This document shows positions 1 through 8,270 of a stretch of DNA of 27,218 bases, piece after piece. The DNA lies in IMG/VR virus record IMGVR_UViG_3300032294_001168, positions 1 through 27,218 of that record. The stretch is one strand, 5' to 3'. Positions within the stretch are counted from its first letter, which is position 1, and each line of letters starts with the position of its first letter. Below the pieces are notes generated by a model. The model was not told where the DNA came from and made no database searches. It worked only from the letters and a program-made list of their open reading frames with translations. The stretch is from a virus. A program made the translations under genes and the position numbers.

Positions 1-1560
1 CTTAGTTCCTGATGCAGGAGGGTTAACCAATGTAGGGTTATTCGTTGCAGCGTTCCACAATCCTTGGTAGTTGACATTACCAATCAACGCATCATTAATC
101 TGAGCCAACGGAACCTTGCCATTGCCATCTAGCGATGCATAGCCGTTCGGTTGTCCTTTCTCAGATGTTACCTGATAAGTCGAGTTATCGTAGCTTATCG
201 TTGTGCCATTTGCCTTGACAAAGCCTGTGCCGTTGAGTTGGTTCTGCTTGTTATTAAATGTACTCCAATCAGTCGAAGACAACGCTCCTCTGTTTGTTGC
301 AGAAGCCGTAGGCAAGTTAAATGTATGCGTATCGGTAGCACTCGCAATGTTAAAGTTCGTTCCATTTGTACCTACTGCAAAGAACTGAACTTGGCTAGTC
401 AATCCGTTTAATGCCGTAAGACCTGTGGTGAATGTGGTTATAACTTGGCAAAGGTGACCATTCTCAGTATGTAGAGTAATTGTTCTGCCAGCAGTAGTAA
501 CATAAATGCGAATAGCTAATCTATCCGTTAAAGTCAGCGTGGTTTGTGGAACTGCTAAAGCACTAAAATAAGCCTCTATTTGTGTGCCATCGTTGATTAA
601 CTTAGGAGAGCCACTATTGGATGCAATTAGGCTAAAAGTTGTTCCATCGTACTTATACAACTCAAGATAAAAGGTTGGAGAACCTCCACCGCTTGATGCC
701 TCAAAGTAAGTTTCAAAATTCCAGTTACCAGCAGGAATAACTAATAAAGATGGGTCGTTTGCATCTGTTAAAAACGAAGCAATGTAACCATTTGAGTTTC
801 TAGTAAAGTCAGTACCTGCTCCGATAATCGGAGTCTTATTCATCTCGTAGTAAGTGACTCCGCCAATCGTTCCTTGGTTAACAGAGCCATTTAAGTAGTA
901 GCTAACAGATGCTCCTCCACCTTCGCCGCTAGTTGGTAGCGTTGCCAAAACACCATCACCACGAACGTACTGCGTCGCATTACCAGCGGCAGTTACTGCA
1001 ATCGTTCCGCTTGTTGTTACAGGACTGCTTGCAACATTAAACGCACTTGGCATAGATAATCCAACTGAGGTAACTGAACCAGTTCCGTAGGCAGTAGAAT
1101 CAACTGAGCCGTCAGCTTTTAAAAATTGTGCAGACGTTCCGCCAGCTTTTACAAATGTGCCAGCAAGAATAGATTGAGCGCCAAGGTTAACAGTTGTTAC
1201 GGCTCCAGTATAAGGCACAAAACCACCGCTGGAGTTTTCCCATTTGCTAGTTGACGAATTGTAAACCAAAACTTGTCCATTGGTAGGCGAAACAATTGTC
1301 ACGTCTCCTAATTGGTCCAAGTCAATGTCTGTTCGGTCTACGTTTTCCCATTTGCTTGTGGTCGAATTGTATTGCAATATCTGACCATTGGTAAGCGCTG
1401 AAATGTCAACGTCAGTCAAGCTGGCTAAAGTGCTTGGAGAACCTGCAAAAAGCGTTGATTTGGTAGTTTGTTTGTTTAAACCATCTTGCCAAATTAAAAC
1501 TATGTCATTGTCGCCAACACTTGCCGCAATTGGGAAATCTATAAACCTTCTATTTGCCAT
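1..1560 (-). CDS. Tail fibre-like protein, C-terminus cut by window edge
   Basis: An open frame of 520 codons starts at ATG 1560 and runs off the left edge without a stop. Its start overlaps the stop of the upstream tail-tip gene by one base (TAATG). The protein is rich in Thr, Ser, Gly and Asn. Near the N-terminus it has two copies of a 26-residue unit ending in TSKWEN, followed by a stretch beginning VPYTGAV and a later STDWSTFNNKQ motif. Such low-complexity beta repeats with NGQ..QYNS..SKW units are typical of fibre or receptor-binding proteins in environmental phage genomes. Position after the tape measure and tail-tip genes fits a host-recognition role at the tail end. The C-terminal tip, which would carry any receptor-binding or chaperone domain, is missing. 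The fibre role is confident; the receptor is unknown. Confidence 0.8.
   Translation of the reverse strand, partial: MANRRFIDFPIAASVGDNDIVLIWQDGLNKQTTKSTLFAGSPSTLASLTDVDISALTNGQILQYNSTTSKWENVDRTDIDLDQLGDVTIVSPTNGQVLVYNSSTSKWENSSGGFVPYTGAVTTVNLGAQSILAGTFVKAGGTSAQFLKADGSVDSTAYGTGSVTSVGLSMPSAFNVASSPVTTSGTIAVTAAGNATQYVRGDGVLATLPTSGEGGGASVSYYLNGSVNQGTIGGVTYYEMNKTPIIGAGTDFTRNSNGYIASFLTDANDPSLLVIPAGNWNFETYFEASSGGGSPTFYLELYKYDGTTFSLIASNSGSPKLINDGTQIEAYFSALAVPQTTLTLTDRLAIRIYVTTAGRTITLHTENGHLCQVITTFTTGLTALNGLTSQVQFFAVGTNGTNFNIASATDTHTFNLPTASATNRGALSSTDWSTFNNKQNQLNGTGFVKANGTTISYDNSTYQVTSEKGQPNGYASLDGNGKVPLAQINDALIGNVNYQGLWNAATNNPTLVNPPASGTK
1234..1419 (-). repeat. Two-copy 26-residue repeat in the tail fibre
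   Basis: Copies at 1342-1419 and 1234-1311 have a 108-base period, so they stay in frame. Both read L(T/G)DV..., TNGQ(I/V)L, YNS(T/S)TSKWEN in protein. The DNA shares the 15-base block GTTTTCCCATTTGCT at 1234 and 1342. This looks like a duplicated fibre unit. Confidence 0.75.
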
Positions 1561-3881
1561 TATGAAATTGGATAAACGTATGCAGTAGGTACTTGCCCAA
1601 AGGTAATTCTTGCAACTCGACTTGCCAAGTCATACTCCCAACCAATTACCTGTAATCTTACACTTGTGTAACCAGTATAATTTAACTCAGTACTCAAAAA
1701 TCCATTGCCAAAAGAGTTGCCTTTGCGTCTAAATGACCCCTCTAATCGGTAGCTGAGAGCATTGTAAACGCTTAACACATTACGAGCATAGCAGTCTCTC
1801 AAAGTAGGCGAATAACCGCCTAAAAGCGCCTGATTTTCAAACGATATGTTGGTTTGCGTGTAGGTAATTGACCCGTTTGCATTGACTTGCAACAAGAATG
1901 TCGACGTTTGGTAATTGTTTCCATTAGAATCCTTTAAAAACACTTGCATTTGCACGTTTGCCTCGCCTGTGTAGTCGTATCCATTAAAGGTTATTGTCAC
2001 ATTTCTTTGCGTGCTGGAAATTGTTGTAACCGTTACGTTCAACTCAGCACTTGGAGGTGGAGGATTACCCGATAAGCTGCTAACTAAAATAAAAACTGAG
2101 TCAATTGTAAAGCCACTTGCTGCCACAAATTGACGCTGGTATGTTCCAGTAACTGTTCCGCCTGAGAAATTTAGCGTATTAGCGCCTAAAGTATCAGTCA
2201 ATCTGTTTACTTGTGTAACCGCACCGCTTGGAATTCGGATAATATTAGGAGTTGACGCCAAAGATTTTTCAACAAAAACAATTGCTGGCAAATCACCAAT
2301 TTTAAACCAGTTTTTAGATGCGGTAATGCATAAATCACTAAATCTTAGCGTGTCCTCTCGCAAACTTGTATAGGCTCTAGCAGTCTCGTAAATCTTTTTT
2401 ACCTCTGTCGGGTTCTTTTTACCCTCAAAAGTTGACAAAATCTTTGCGCTAGTAACAACTGCGTTGCCAGTCTCGCCAAAGTATTTAAGTTCAATTGACA
2501 AAAAGCCAGCCGTTGGCAACACAAAGCTTGTAAGTTTAAACTTGCGCTGGTCGTCGTCTCTTGTTGAATAAAAAACAAACGTGTTATAAGTTTCTTTCCA
2601 GTCTAGCAATGTCAAGCTGCCAACGATTGTAGTACCTAAATACCTTGTCGTATTGCTAGAGTCTACGTGCTTAACCGCAATAGCCAACCCACTTGCAGCA
2701 GTCAAATAGTTAATGTCAACCTCCAAGTCAAGGCTTAATCCAGCAAAATCCAAGAATACTGGCTTTGATGTAATTGGCTGGTCTGTCTCTTCGCCATTAG
2801 GCATAAAACGAATGTCCCAAGAAACCCCTTGCTCGTCATCGTAAGTAGTTTGCGAAGGAATATTATTTGGGAAAACTTGAATAATAGGCGTATCAGGGTC
2901 AGGCGTTACAGTCCAATCGACTGGCTTGTAAGGACCTTCTAAATACCAACTAGCCTCGTTTAATTGCTCGCCATTTGCAATAATTGACTGACCCAAATCG
3001 CCTTGCGTAATTGTAAGTTTTTTAATTGGTCTTTGATACTGCAAAAGCTGGTCGGCTTCTACTGGCACCCAATCTGTATTGATTCCAGTTTGGTCTGCAA
3101 CTGTCTCCAATGTCATTGGATTATTAGTTGATGAGGTCAGTTCGCCAGTAAAGAAATCGTAAAGGTAAATTACGGTGCTAGAAATATTTCTCGCAATCGG
3201 TCGCTGAATAATCCATTTTTCATTTGATTGAAATAAGACCCAACCAAATGTCCTGCATACCTCTTCTAAAAATTGAAAGGCGTTTAAACCCAAAGCATCA
3301 AACGTGCCAGCTTGGACCAACAAATTTTCGTTTTCATCTTGGCTAAAAATAGACTTTGTGTTGTCCATTACCAACCCCTCATAAAGGTCGTTACAGATTT
3401 CAAAATCCATAGCAAGACCAAGGCTATTCAACTGCTGAAAAACCAAAGTTCCCAAATCGGTATCAACGCTTGGACCAGTTAAAGCAACTTCTTTAAGTTG
3501 AGCCAGCGCATCTGTTGCAGTCAATACAACTGGGTAAGGTGGGTCTTGGAATGGCTCGCCAACAATGTCATTTAATAGATAGCCTTTAAATACAATATTA
3601 CCAGCAAATTCGTGGACAACGTAAAACTCTCGGTCAGAATAGCTAAAGAAATTTCTAAAGTCTGTGTTTTCTGTCGAGTAAAAGCTAATGGTTAACGTGC
3701 TTGACATAATTGACGAAAGAATATCCTCGTTATCCTCTCTCTCGTATGTGTGAACCGCTGGTGCATCGGTGGCAATTAATTCAGTTGATGTGCCAACAAA
3801 TCCATCTTGGTAAATGCTTACAAGGTTTGCGTTGTTGTCTACGTCCTTAAATGGAATCGTGTATTTTAAGCCGTATGCCAT
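1560..3881 (-). CDS. Large tail-tip / baseplate protein
   Basis: This 773-residue protein is encoded directly after the tape measure gene (three-base gap) and before the tail fibre, the usual place for distal-tail and tail-tip hub proteins of siphoviruses. I see no signal peptide, transmembrane segment or peptidase motif. The sequence is beta-rich. An N-terminal part of about 250 residues (YGLKYTIPFKDVDNN at the start) is followed by a Trp/Asp-rich middle and a C-terminal third with Thr/Ser-rich, Ig-like strands (around residues 610-700). It ends with a repeat-poor segment rich in Tyr. Length and position fit the proteins of Bacteroidota phages that stand in for Dit/Tal, but no named family can be given from sequence alone. 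Confidence 0.6.
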   Translation of the reverse strand: MAYGLKYTIPFKDVDNNANLVSIYQDGFVGTSTELIATDAPAVHTYEREDNEDILSSIMSSTLTISFYSTENTDFRNFFSYSDREFYVVHEFAGNIVFKGYLLNDIVGEPFQDPPYPVVLTATDALAQLKEVALTGPSVDTDLGTLVFQQLNSLGLAMDFEICNDLYEGLVMDNTKSIFSQDENENLLVQAGTFDALGLNAFQFLEEVCRTFGWVLFQSNEKWIIQRPIARNISSTVIYLYDFFTGELTSSTNNPMTLETVADQTGINTDWVPVEADQLLQYQRPIKKLTITQGDLGQSIIANGEQLNEASWYLEGPYKPVDWTVTPDPDTPIIQVFPNNIPSQTTYDDEQGVSWDIRFMPNGEETDQPITSKPVFLDFAGLSLDLEVDINYLTAASGLAIAVKHVDSSNTTRYLGTTIVGSLTLLDWKETYNTFVFYSTRDDDQRKFKLTSFVLPTAGFLSIELKYFGETGNAVVTSAKILSTFEGKKNPTEVKKIYETARAYTSLREDTLRFSDLCITASKNWFKIGDLPAIVFVEKSLASTPNIIRIPSGAVTQVNRLTDTLGANTLNFSGGTVTGTYQRQFVAASGFTIDSVFILVSSLSGNPPPPSAELNVTVTTISSTQRNVTITFNGYDYTGEANVQMQVFLKDSNGNNYQTSTFLLQVNANGSITYTQTNISFENQALLGGYSPTLRDCYARNVLSVYNALSYRLEGSFRRKGNSFGNGFLSTELNYTGYTSVRLQVIGWEYDLASRVARITFGQVPTAYVYPIS

Positions 3882-3884
3882 TGG

Positions 3885-5702
3885 TTAGAATTTGCGTTGT
3901 CTTGTTTTATGCGCTCTGTTTAATGTGCCAACTAGGTTGTCGCCGCTAATTGTAAAGGTAACATTTCCGCCTAGCATATTTTGCAATTTGTTCAAAGGTG
4001 CAATTACTTCGGGGTTAGTACGTGCGCCTGTGTATTCACCAACAAGCGCTGGAGTTGGTCCTGATACAATGCCTCCCTTTGCAAATGGAGTAAGTCCGCC
4101 TATGCCGTATGCTTTTCCACCTTTTAATAGTTTGCCTAGTCCTGTTGTACCTCCAGCCGCTTCTCCAGCTTTCATTACCAATCCGCCAGTTAATATGTTC
4201 AAAGTTAAAGCCGCTGCAATAGCTGCAACAAATCGAATAATTAAAGCTTTTAACGAATCCATTATTCCTTGGAATATGGCTTTACCTCCTTCACCTAGCT
4301 GACTAATTGTTTGTGCAAACATATCGCCAACAAATAAAGCGGCATTCATATTTTGAGCAACTAAAGCGGTTTCATAAGCCATCTGCGTTTGTGCATCTTT
4401 AGCCGCATTCATTCTAATAATTGCGTCCTCAGGTATTATAATCCCCTGCATTGATGCGCCAATCTGCTTATTAAGAGCCAAGATTCTTTGCCCAGCGTTT
4501 TCCATTATCTTTTGGCGCTCGGCATCAGCATTTCTATTTACATCTAAATTTCTTTGCCCAAATGGGTCTCTGTCAGCTAATTGATAAGTTGCTTTTACGT
4601 GCTTTTCATACTCTTCCGATTCTTTACGCAGCTGCTTAATTTTGTCATCATGTGCTTTTTTTAGCTTTTTAGCTAACTCATCGCTTATTTCTTTAGCCTT
4701 TTCCTTTGTTTCATTTTCTTTTTTTAACGCTTGTTCTGCTTCAACTGCCGCTTTTTTAGTTGCGTTAATTCCAATTGCAACACCTTCCATTCTTGCTGCA
4801 TAAGCTGGGTCAATAAACGAAAGCAATTGTCGACCAAAAGCTTGTAAACCATTATCGCCAGCCTCTTGGGCAACTGTGTTAACTGCATTTAAAGAGGTAA
4901 CTAAATCGCTTAAAATTAAATTGGATAATTGCAGAACACTAGAAATTAATCCAGTTGATGATGAGCCAATTGCTAATTGTAATTGCGTAAAATTGTCTTG
5001 CAAATTAGATATTTGACCTCCAACAGTTTCAGAAATTGCAGCCATTGAACCGCTAACTCCTTCAGCATTTCCAAGACTTATTAAATAGTCCTTAATTGCC
5101 TCATCTGTTTTTTGTACCTCGGTAGTTACACCTTTAAAAGTAAATGCAACCCTATCGCCTTCAGATTTTGCACGAATTCCAAATTCTTTTAAACGTTCAA
5201 ATTCGCCAGTCATTGCGTCCAATGCAGCTTCTGTAAGCTGGTCAAATGATTTTCCAGTAGAGGAAGCTAAATCCCCTAATGCAGTCATTTGGTCCAATGT
5301 TGGTCTAAAACCTCTATTGGCTAATTTTACAAATGAATCTGTTAACTCATTAACTTGAAAAGGAGTTTTTGAAGCAAATTCGACAATGTCTCGCATTGCA
5401 ACTTGAGCCGCTGACTTGCTGCCAAGAGTTGTTGTTAAAACTGCCTCCATTTTTTGGAACTCAGCAGTAGTTGCAATAACTGCTTTGCCAAAATTTAAAA
5501 GCATATCAGCAGCAAATAAGCCACCTAATGTTTTTCCTAAATTTCCAAAAGCAGTAGTTAATGATTTGGTTGATTTAGTGCTTTCGCTATTTCCTTGAGC
5601 AACCTTTTTATTTAAATCATCAACCTCCGACCTTACATCGGACATTGCTTTGTTAAATTCTTTTAACTGGGCGACAATGTCAACATTTAATTTTGCGCTC
5701 AT
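3885..5702 (-). CDS. Tape measure protein
   Basis: This 605-residue protein sets tail length and is threaded inside the tail tube. An N-terminal coiled coil (about residues 1-55) is followed by a hydrophobic segment near 55-75. A typical tape-measure domain with FASKTPF, LANRGF and FKGVTT motifs covers about residues 100-210. A Lys/Glu-rich helix lies around 320-385, and a hydrophobic stretch near 490-515 could insert in the host membrane. The C-terminus has the common GGIVSGPT..LVGE...PEVIAPL pattern. No lytic domain is visible. At about 0.15 nm per residue (the known family rule) the tail would be near 90 nm. Its ATG overlaps the stop of the tail chaperone frame by four bases. Confidence 0.88.
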   Translation of the reverse strand: MSAKLNVDIVAQLKEFNKAMSDVRSEVDDLNKKVAQGNSESTKSTKSLTTAFGNLGKTLGGLFAADMLLNFGKAVIATTAEFQKMEAVLTTTLGSKSAAQVAMRDIVEFASKTPFQVNELTDSFVKLANRGFRPTLDQMTALGDLASSTGKSFDQLTEAALDAMTGEFERLKEFGIRAKSEGDRVAFTFKGVTTEVQKTDEAIKDYLISLGNAEGVSGSMAAISETVGGQISNLQDNFTQLQLAIGSSSTGLISSVLQLSNLILSDLVTSLNAVNTVAQEAGDNGLQAFGRQLLSFIDPAYAARMEGVAIGINATKKAAVEAEQALKKENETKEKAKEISDELAKKLKKAHDDKIKQLRKESEEYEKHVKATYQLADRDPFGQRNLDVNRNADAERQKIMENAGQRILALNKQIGASMQGIIIPEDAIIRMNAAKDAQTQMAYETALVAQNMNAALFVGDMFAQTISQLGEGGKAIFQGIMDSLKALIIRFVAAIAAALTLNILTGGLVMKAGEAAGGTTGLGKLLKGGKAYGIGGLTPFAKGGIVSGPTPALVGEYTGARTNPEVIAPLNKLQNMLGGNVTFTISGDNLVGTLNRAHKTRQRKF

Positions 5703-6426
5703 TTTATGGTCTTGGTTATCGTATCAAAATTGGCTTCTTCTTCAAATTTAAGGTTTTGCCATTGTAGTCCAATTTGGTACGCTCTCTGCTTCTCTTCTTC
5801 AGTCGGAATCACAACTGGTTTGGCGTCTAGCAATGGAATTTTCCAGTACTTATCAGGCTTCCTTATTAGGTCGGATTTCTTTGTAACGTTTACGTTATTC
5901 ATTTGCACCCAAAGAGTCCTAAATAAATTCTCCTCTTTGCTTTGCCGCATAGCATAACCGTAGGCAATCGACTGATACTCGGCAAAAGACATAAAATAAA
6001 AGGAGTCAGGTGCAATACCTAACTCCCCAATGGCGTAATGGCAAACGTCTCTAAATGTTATTTTTTTTTTGACTCTCCAGCGTCTCCACTTGGATACTCC
6101 ACTTTTGTAATTGCACTAATTCCTTGCATGATAACGACCACCACCTTGCCAATTTCGTCTGTCGGATTTGTGTCCACCCAATCAATGATGTCAACAAGTT
6201 CCAAAGTAAATTCTTTGTCGTGGTAAAGCGCATCGACATACAAAGCCGCATAAATAAACTTAGCGATTGCCTTAATTTGACCGACTCCTGTATGGGTTAG
6301 CGCCTCGATTGTTTCTTGGACATCGTAGCCAAGACCTTCGCTAAAATGCAACAAAGCACCCATACCAAATTTGACGGTATAGGTGCTGCCATTAATTGTG
6401 ATTATTGTTCTGCCTGTGTGATTCAT
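5699..6426 (-). CDS. Tail assembly chaperone, frameshifted GT-like fusion
   Basis: The second chaperone reading frame (stop at 5699) is open upstream of its first ATG (5992), all the way to the A10 run at 6061-6070. A -1 slip there turns ...AAA AAA AAA TAA into ...AAA AAA AAA ATA ACA TTT and continues ITFRDVCHYAIGELGIAPDS into the downstream frame. The product would be 122 + 120 = 242 residues. The extension's IGELGIAPDSFYFMSFAEY pattern resembles the T part of gpGT-type chaperones, where a phase-variable short and long form occur together. In such systems the long form bridges the tape measure to the tube protein. If the 97-codon part (5699-5992) were instead translated alone it would lose its conserved start. 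I see no convincing initiation site at 5992. Confidence 0.82.
6002..6026 (-). promoter_or_regulatory. Stem-loop downstream of the slippery site
   Basis: In the mRNA sense, GGAGUUAGGU and ACCUGACUCC pair over 10 bp with one U-G pair, closing a 5-base loop. Two more G-U pairs are possible outward. The stem starts about 34 bases past the A10 run and is followed by UUUUAUUUUAUG, so it also resembles an intrinsic terminator lying inside the fused coding frame. Confidence 0.6.
6058..6426 (-). CDS. Tail assembly chaperone, short form (G-like)
   Basis: A 122-residue protein encoded between the tail tube and tape measure genes, where lambda-type phages encode the gpG chaperone that binds the tape measure during tail assembly. 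It has a short beta-rich N-terminus (TIITINGSTYTVKFG) and an acidic helical remainder. It ends GESKKK followed by TAA. The three terminal Lys codons lie in an unbroken run of ten A residues in the mRNA, directly before the stop. This is the slippery element that lets a fraction of ribosomes enter the next frame. Identification rests on position, size and the frameshift arrangement. Confidence 0.8.
   Translation of the reverse strand: MNHTGRTIITINGSTYTVKFGMGALLHFSEGLGYDVQETIEALTHTGVGQIKAIAKFIYAALYVDALYHDKEFTLELVDIIDWVDTNPTDEIGKVVVVIMQGISAITKVEYPSGDAGESKKK
6061..6070 (-). promoter_or_regulatory. A10 slippery site for -1 frameshift
   Basis: Ten consecutive A residues in the mRNA sense directly precede the UAA stop of the short chaperone. 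The run is in phase for a -1 slip into the open downstream frame. Inserting one A by RNA polymerase slippage would give the same product, so transcriptional and translational slippage cannot be told apart by sequence. Confidence 0.8.
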
Positions 6427-6445
6427 AGGCGAAAGATAATACTAA

Positions 6446-6868
6446 TTAAGTTGATGCTGGTACTACGGTCGCCTTTAGTAAAGGACCTTTTCCAGTAAAT
6501 TCTACTGAGTAGGTTACTGCTGATTCCATTTCTGCACTTACAGAGATGGAGGCAACAGATGCGTTTCCGTAAAATACTAGGTCGCCAGTTACGTTGGTGG
6601 TAAATTTAAGAGCGACAACAGTACGACCACTCAAAAGATTGTAAATGTCTCCAACGTTGTTTGTGTCGTCAAATGCAACCAATCCGTCAGTAGAAACAGA
6701 CCAGTCACGAAGACCAGCAATGTGGTCCGCCCAGCCGCCATCATCTTTGCAAGTTGCATCTGCAAGGTCAACGTTTACAGATAGTTCTGAGGAGGTAGCG
6801 CATCCAATCATTACGTTACCAAGGTATACGTTTAGGAGCGTTCCGTTAAATTTTCCAGTAGTAGGCAT
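6446..6868 (-). CDS. Major tail tube protein
   Basis: A 140-residue beta-rich protein just upstream of the frameshifted chaperone, the standard place of the tail tube gene. The family pattern is visible: an N-terminal GKFNGTLLNVYLG strand, a central ADHIAGLRDWSVSTDGL block, a GDIYNLLSG turn and a C-terminal SISVSAEMESAVTYSVEFTG region. It polymerises into the tube through which DNA leaves the capsid. The start is ATG 6868, preceded by an AT-rich leader with a promoter-like element at 6898-6927, so this abundant protein may have its own transcript. The next gene upstream (6939-7403) is a clear paralogue. Confidence 0.85.
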   Translation of the reverse strand: MPTTGKFNGTLLNVYLGNVMIGCATSSELSVNVDLADATCKDDGGWADHIAGLRDWSVSTDGLVAFDDTNNVGDIYNLLSGRTVVALKFTTNVTGDLVFYGNASVASISVSAEMESAVTYSVEFTGKGPLLKATVVPAST

Positions 6869-6897
6869 ATTTTTTAGAGTTAAATGCTATTTTTTTT

Positions 6898-6927
6898 TAA
6901 AAATAAAAGGACTTGCAAAAAATGCAA
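6898..6927 (-). promoter_or_regulatory. Candidate late promoter before the tail tube gene
   Basis: TTG at 6927-6925, a 19-base spacer, then TATTTTTA at 6905-6898. It differs from the Bacteroidota -7 consensus TAnnTTTG at the last base. The same layout and much of the spacer (CATTTTTT at its start, CCTTT or CCCTTT at its end) recur before the protease and capsid genes. The TTGCA/TGCAA inverted repeat at 6913-6927 overlaps the -33 side. Confidence 0.5.
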
Positions 6928-6938
6928 TACAATAAAAA

Positions 6939-7403
6939 TTAAGTATAAACCAAAAAGTTGCCGTCTTGGTCAATAATGATTTCAAATAATTCGTCAATTA
7001 TAAATCGTTCGGCTGGTAAAATAGTTGGATAAAGTCCGCCAACACCTTTAAAGCTTACTGAAATACTTGCAGCTTCATCCATTAATGCTGACTGGCTTAT
7101 TGACTCAATCGTTGCCAATCCAATAAATGTTAAATTATCCTCTTGCCCAGCTGACAAATAAACTCGCTCACGATTAACGTAAGCGGTGTAAAGGTCCCCA
7201 AAAGAATAGCCTTCTTGTATAAAAAGTGAGTCGCTTGATAATGACCAAGAACCAAGCTTGGAAATATGGTCTGCAAAAAATCCTGACTCGTTGCTTGTCT
7301 TGTCCAACTGGCTCATTTCAGCGGACAAATTGTAAGCAGTAGATTTGGCAATCCTAGCCAAGCCAACCGAAACAAATAAAGCAGAGCCGTTAACCTTACC
7401 CAT
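6939..7403 (-). CDS. Second tail tube-like protein (paralogue)
   Basis: A 154-residue protein if started at ATG 7403; a TTG at 7418 would add five residues but looks less likely. ATG 7403 overlaps the upstream stop by eight bases (ATGGGTAA), a spacing used repeatedly in this genome. Its start, GKVNGSALFVSVG, aligns with GKFNGTLLNVYLG of the major tube protein. The ADHISKLGSWSLSSDSL, GDLYTAYVNRERV and SISQSALMDEAASISVSFKG segments also match it. An extra C-terminal segment of about 25 acidic and aliphatic residues (FIIDELFEIIIDQDGN) is absent from the paralogue. It may be a minor tube, a tube-initiating ring or a decorated tube subunit. Function beyond the tube fold is inference. Confidence 0.75.
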   Translation of the reverse strand: MGKVNGSALFVSVGLARIAKSTAYNLSAEMSQLDKTSNESGFFADHISKLGSWSLSSDSLFIQEGYSFGDLYTAYVNRERVYLSAGQEDNLTFIGLATIESISQSALMDEAASISVSFKGVGGLYPTILPAERFIIDELFEIIIDQDGNFLVYT

Positions 7404-7821
7404 CAATCCAGTTTTCAATAGTCATGATTTCCCGATGCACAATATTTGTGTCAGTAATGCTGGAAAGGCTAGTCTGCTGCACAAGTTTAGCGGTTACAAT
7501 CTTGCCAACTTCTAGCGCTAAATAGTTTTCAGGATAACGGCAAACAATTTGCAAAATAGAGTCTGCAATTGTGTCCGCATCAAAGCGTCCGTATGGCGCA
7601 ATCCCAGCGGTTACAACGTCCAAAGTAATTGTGGTAATGTAATTATACTCTTGGTTGTCTTTGTCGTCCTCTTGGGTCTGATTTGTGATAAGAATGTAAG
7701 GGAAATTGGCATCGTCAGGCGCAAATGTATCGTAGCAAAGAACTGGCGCACCTTTGTAAGTAATGGTCCCGTTTAAAGCTGACCAATAAGCCTTGCGAAC
7801 AAACTTTTTAATATTTCTCAT
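7396..7821 (-). CDS. Probable tail terminator / tail completion protein
   Basis: A 141-residue protein between the gp10-like and tail tube genes, the usual position of the tail terminator (gpU, DUF3168-like) that caps the tube before it joins the head. Predicted alternating helix and strand pattern, with DDANFPYILITNQTQ and TITLDVVT strands followed by a helix (DADTIADSILQIV), resembles DUF3168-type proteins. No catalytic motif is seen. The start ATG 7821 overlaps the stop of the preceding gene by four bases. The family assignment is moderate and depends on gene order. Confidence 0.62.
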   Translation of the reverse strand: MRNIKKFVRKAYWSALNGTITYKGAPVLCYDTFAPDDANFPYILITNQTQEDDKDNQEYNYITTITLDVVTAGIAPYGRFDADTIADSILQIVCRYPENYLALEVGKIVTAKLVQQTSLSSITDTNIVHREIMTIENWIDG

Positions 7822-8270
7822 TTCTCAAATAATTTTTTCAATGTGCGCTCAATATTTTTTGGCAACTCGGTTCTTTGCTTAAAAACTGCTGGGTAAAAGA
7901 AAGGGTCAGCATCAAAGTTTCTTTTTCTTCCAGTTGTACCTTTAAATTGCATTGCAAAGGTTTTTAACTCCGTTGGCACTACAACACCTCCACCAGTTCC
8001 AAACTCAATATAAGGCGCATAAAATGCTCCTACCTCTACTCCTCCAGTCACTTCGTTTTTAGTTACTTTTATTGGCGTTGACTGAATGCTTTGCTTTAAT
8101 GCTCCTCCAAATTCTTTTCCAACTCTAACATTTGACGCAGCTTCTGTTTCGATTGCAAGCATGGAATCCTCCACCTCTGCACGTACAAAGTCAGCAACGT
8201 CTCCCTCTAAATCTTTTAAATATTTATAAAAGGCATTAAGGCTTTTTTTGTCAAAGTTTATACTTATCAT
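7818..8270 (-). CDS. HK97 gp10-like head-tail joining protein
   Basis: A 150-residue protein with the family's hallmark YAPYIEFGTG segment near residue 85, a helical N-terminus (KKSLNAFYKYLKDLEGDV) and a basic C-terminal helix. HK97 gp10-like proteins finish the neck, joining the connector to the tail terminator. Length is normal for the family (about 110-150). Its ATG shares one base with the stop of the upstream head closure gene, and its stop overlaps the next ATG by four bases, so the neck genes look translationally coupled. Confidence 0.8.
   Translation of the reverse strand: MISINFDKKSLNAFYKYLKDLEGDVADFVRAEVEDSMLAIETEAASNVRVGKEFGGALKQSIQSTPIKVTKNEVTGGVEVGAFYAPYIEFGTGGGVVVPTELKTFAMQFKGTTGRKRNFDADPFFYPAVFKQRTELPKNIERTLKKLFEK

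Noticed and set aside
1234-1419. Repeat pair considered as a CRISPR-like or regulatory repeat
   Set aside because: Only two imperfect copies, in frame within the fibre gene, so it is a protein repeat.
3892-4302. Rightward frame of 136 codons opposite the tape measure
   Set aside because: Pro/Ala-rich mirror of the real gene; no leader or partner genes on that strand.
6051-6251. Alternative leftward frame of 66 codons within the short chaperone gene
   Set aside because: It lies in a different phase from the G/GT pair and shows no conserved pattern; the frameshift explanation fits better.
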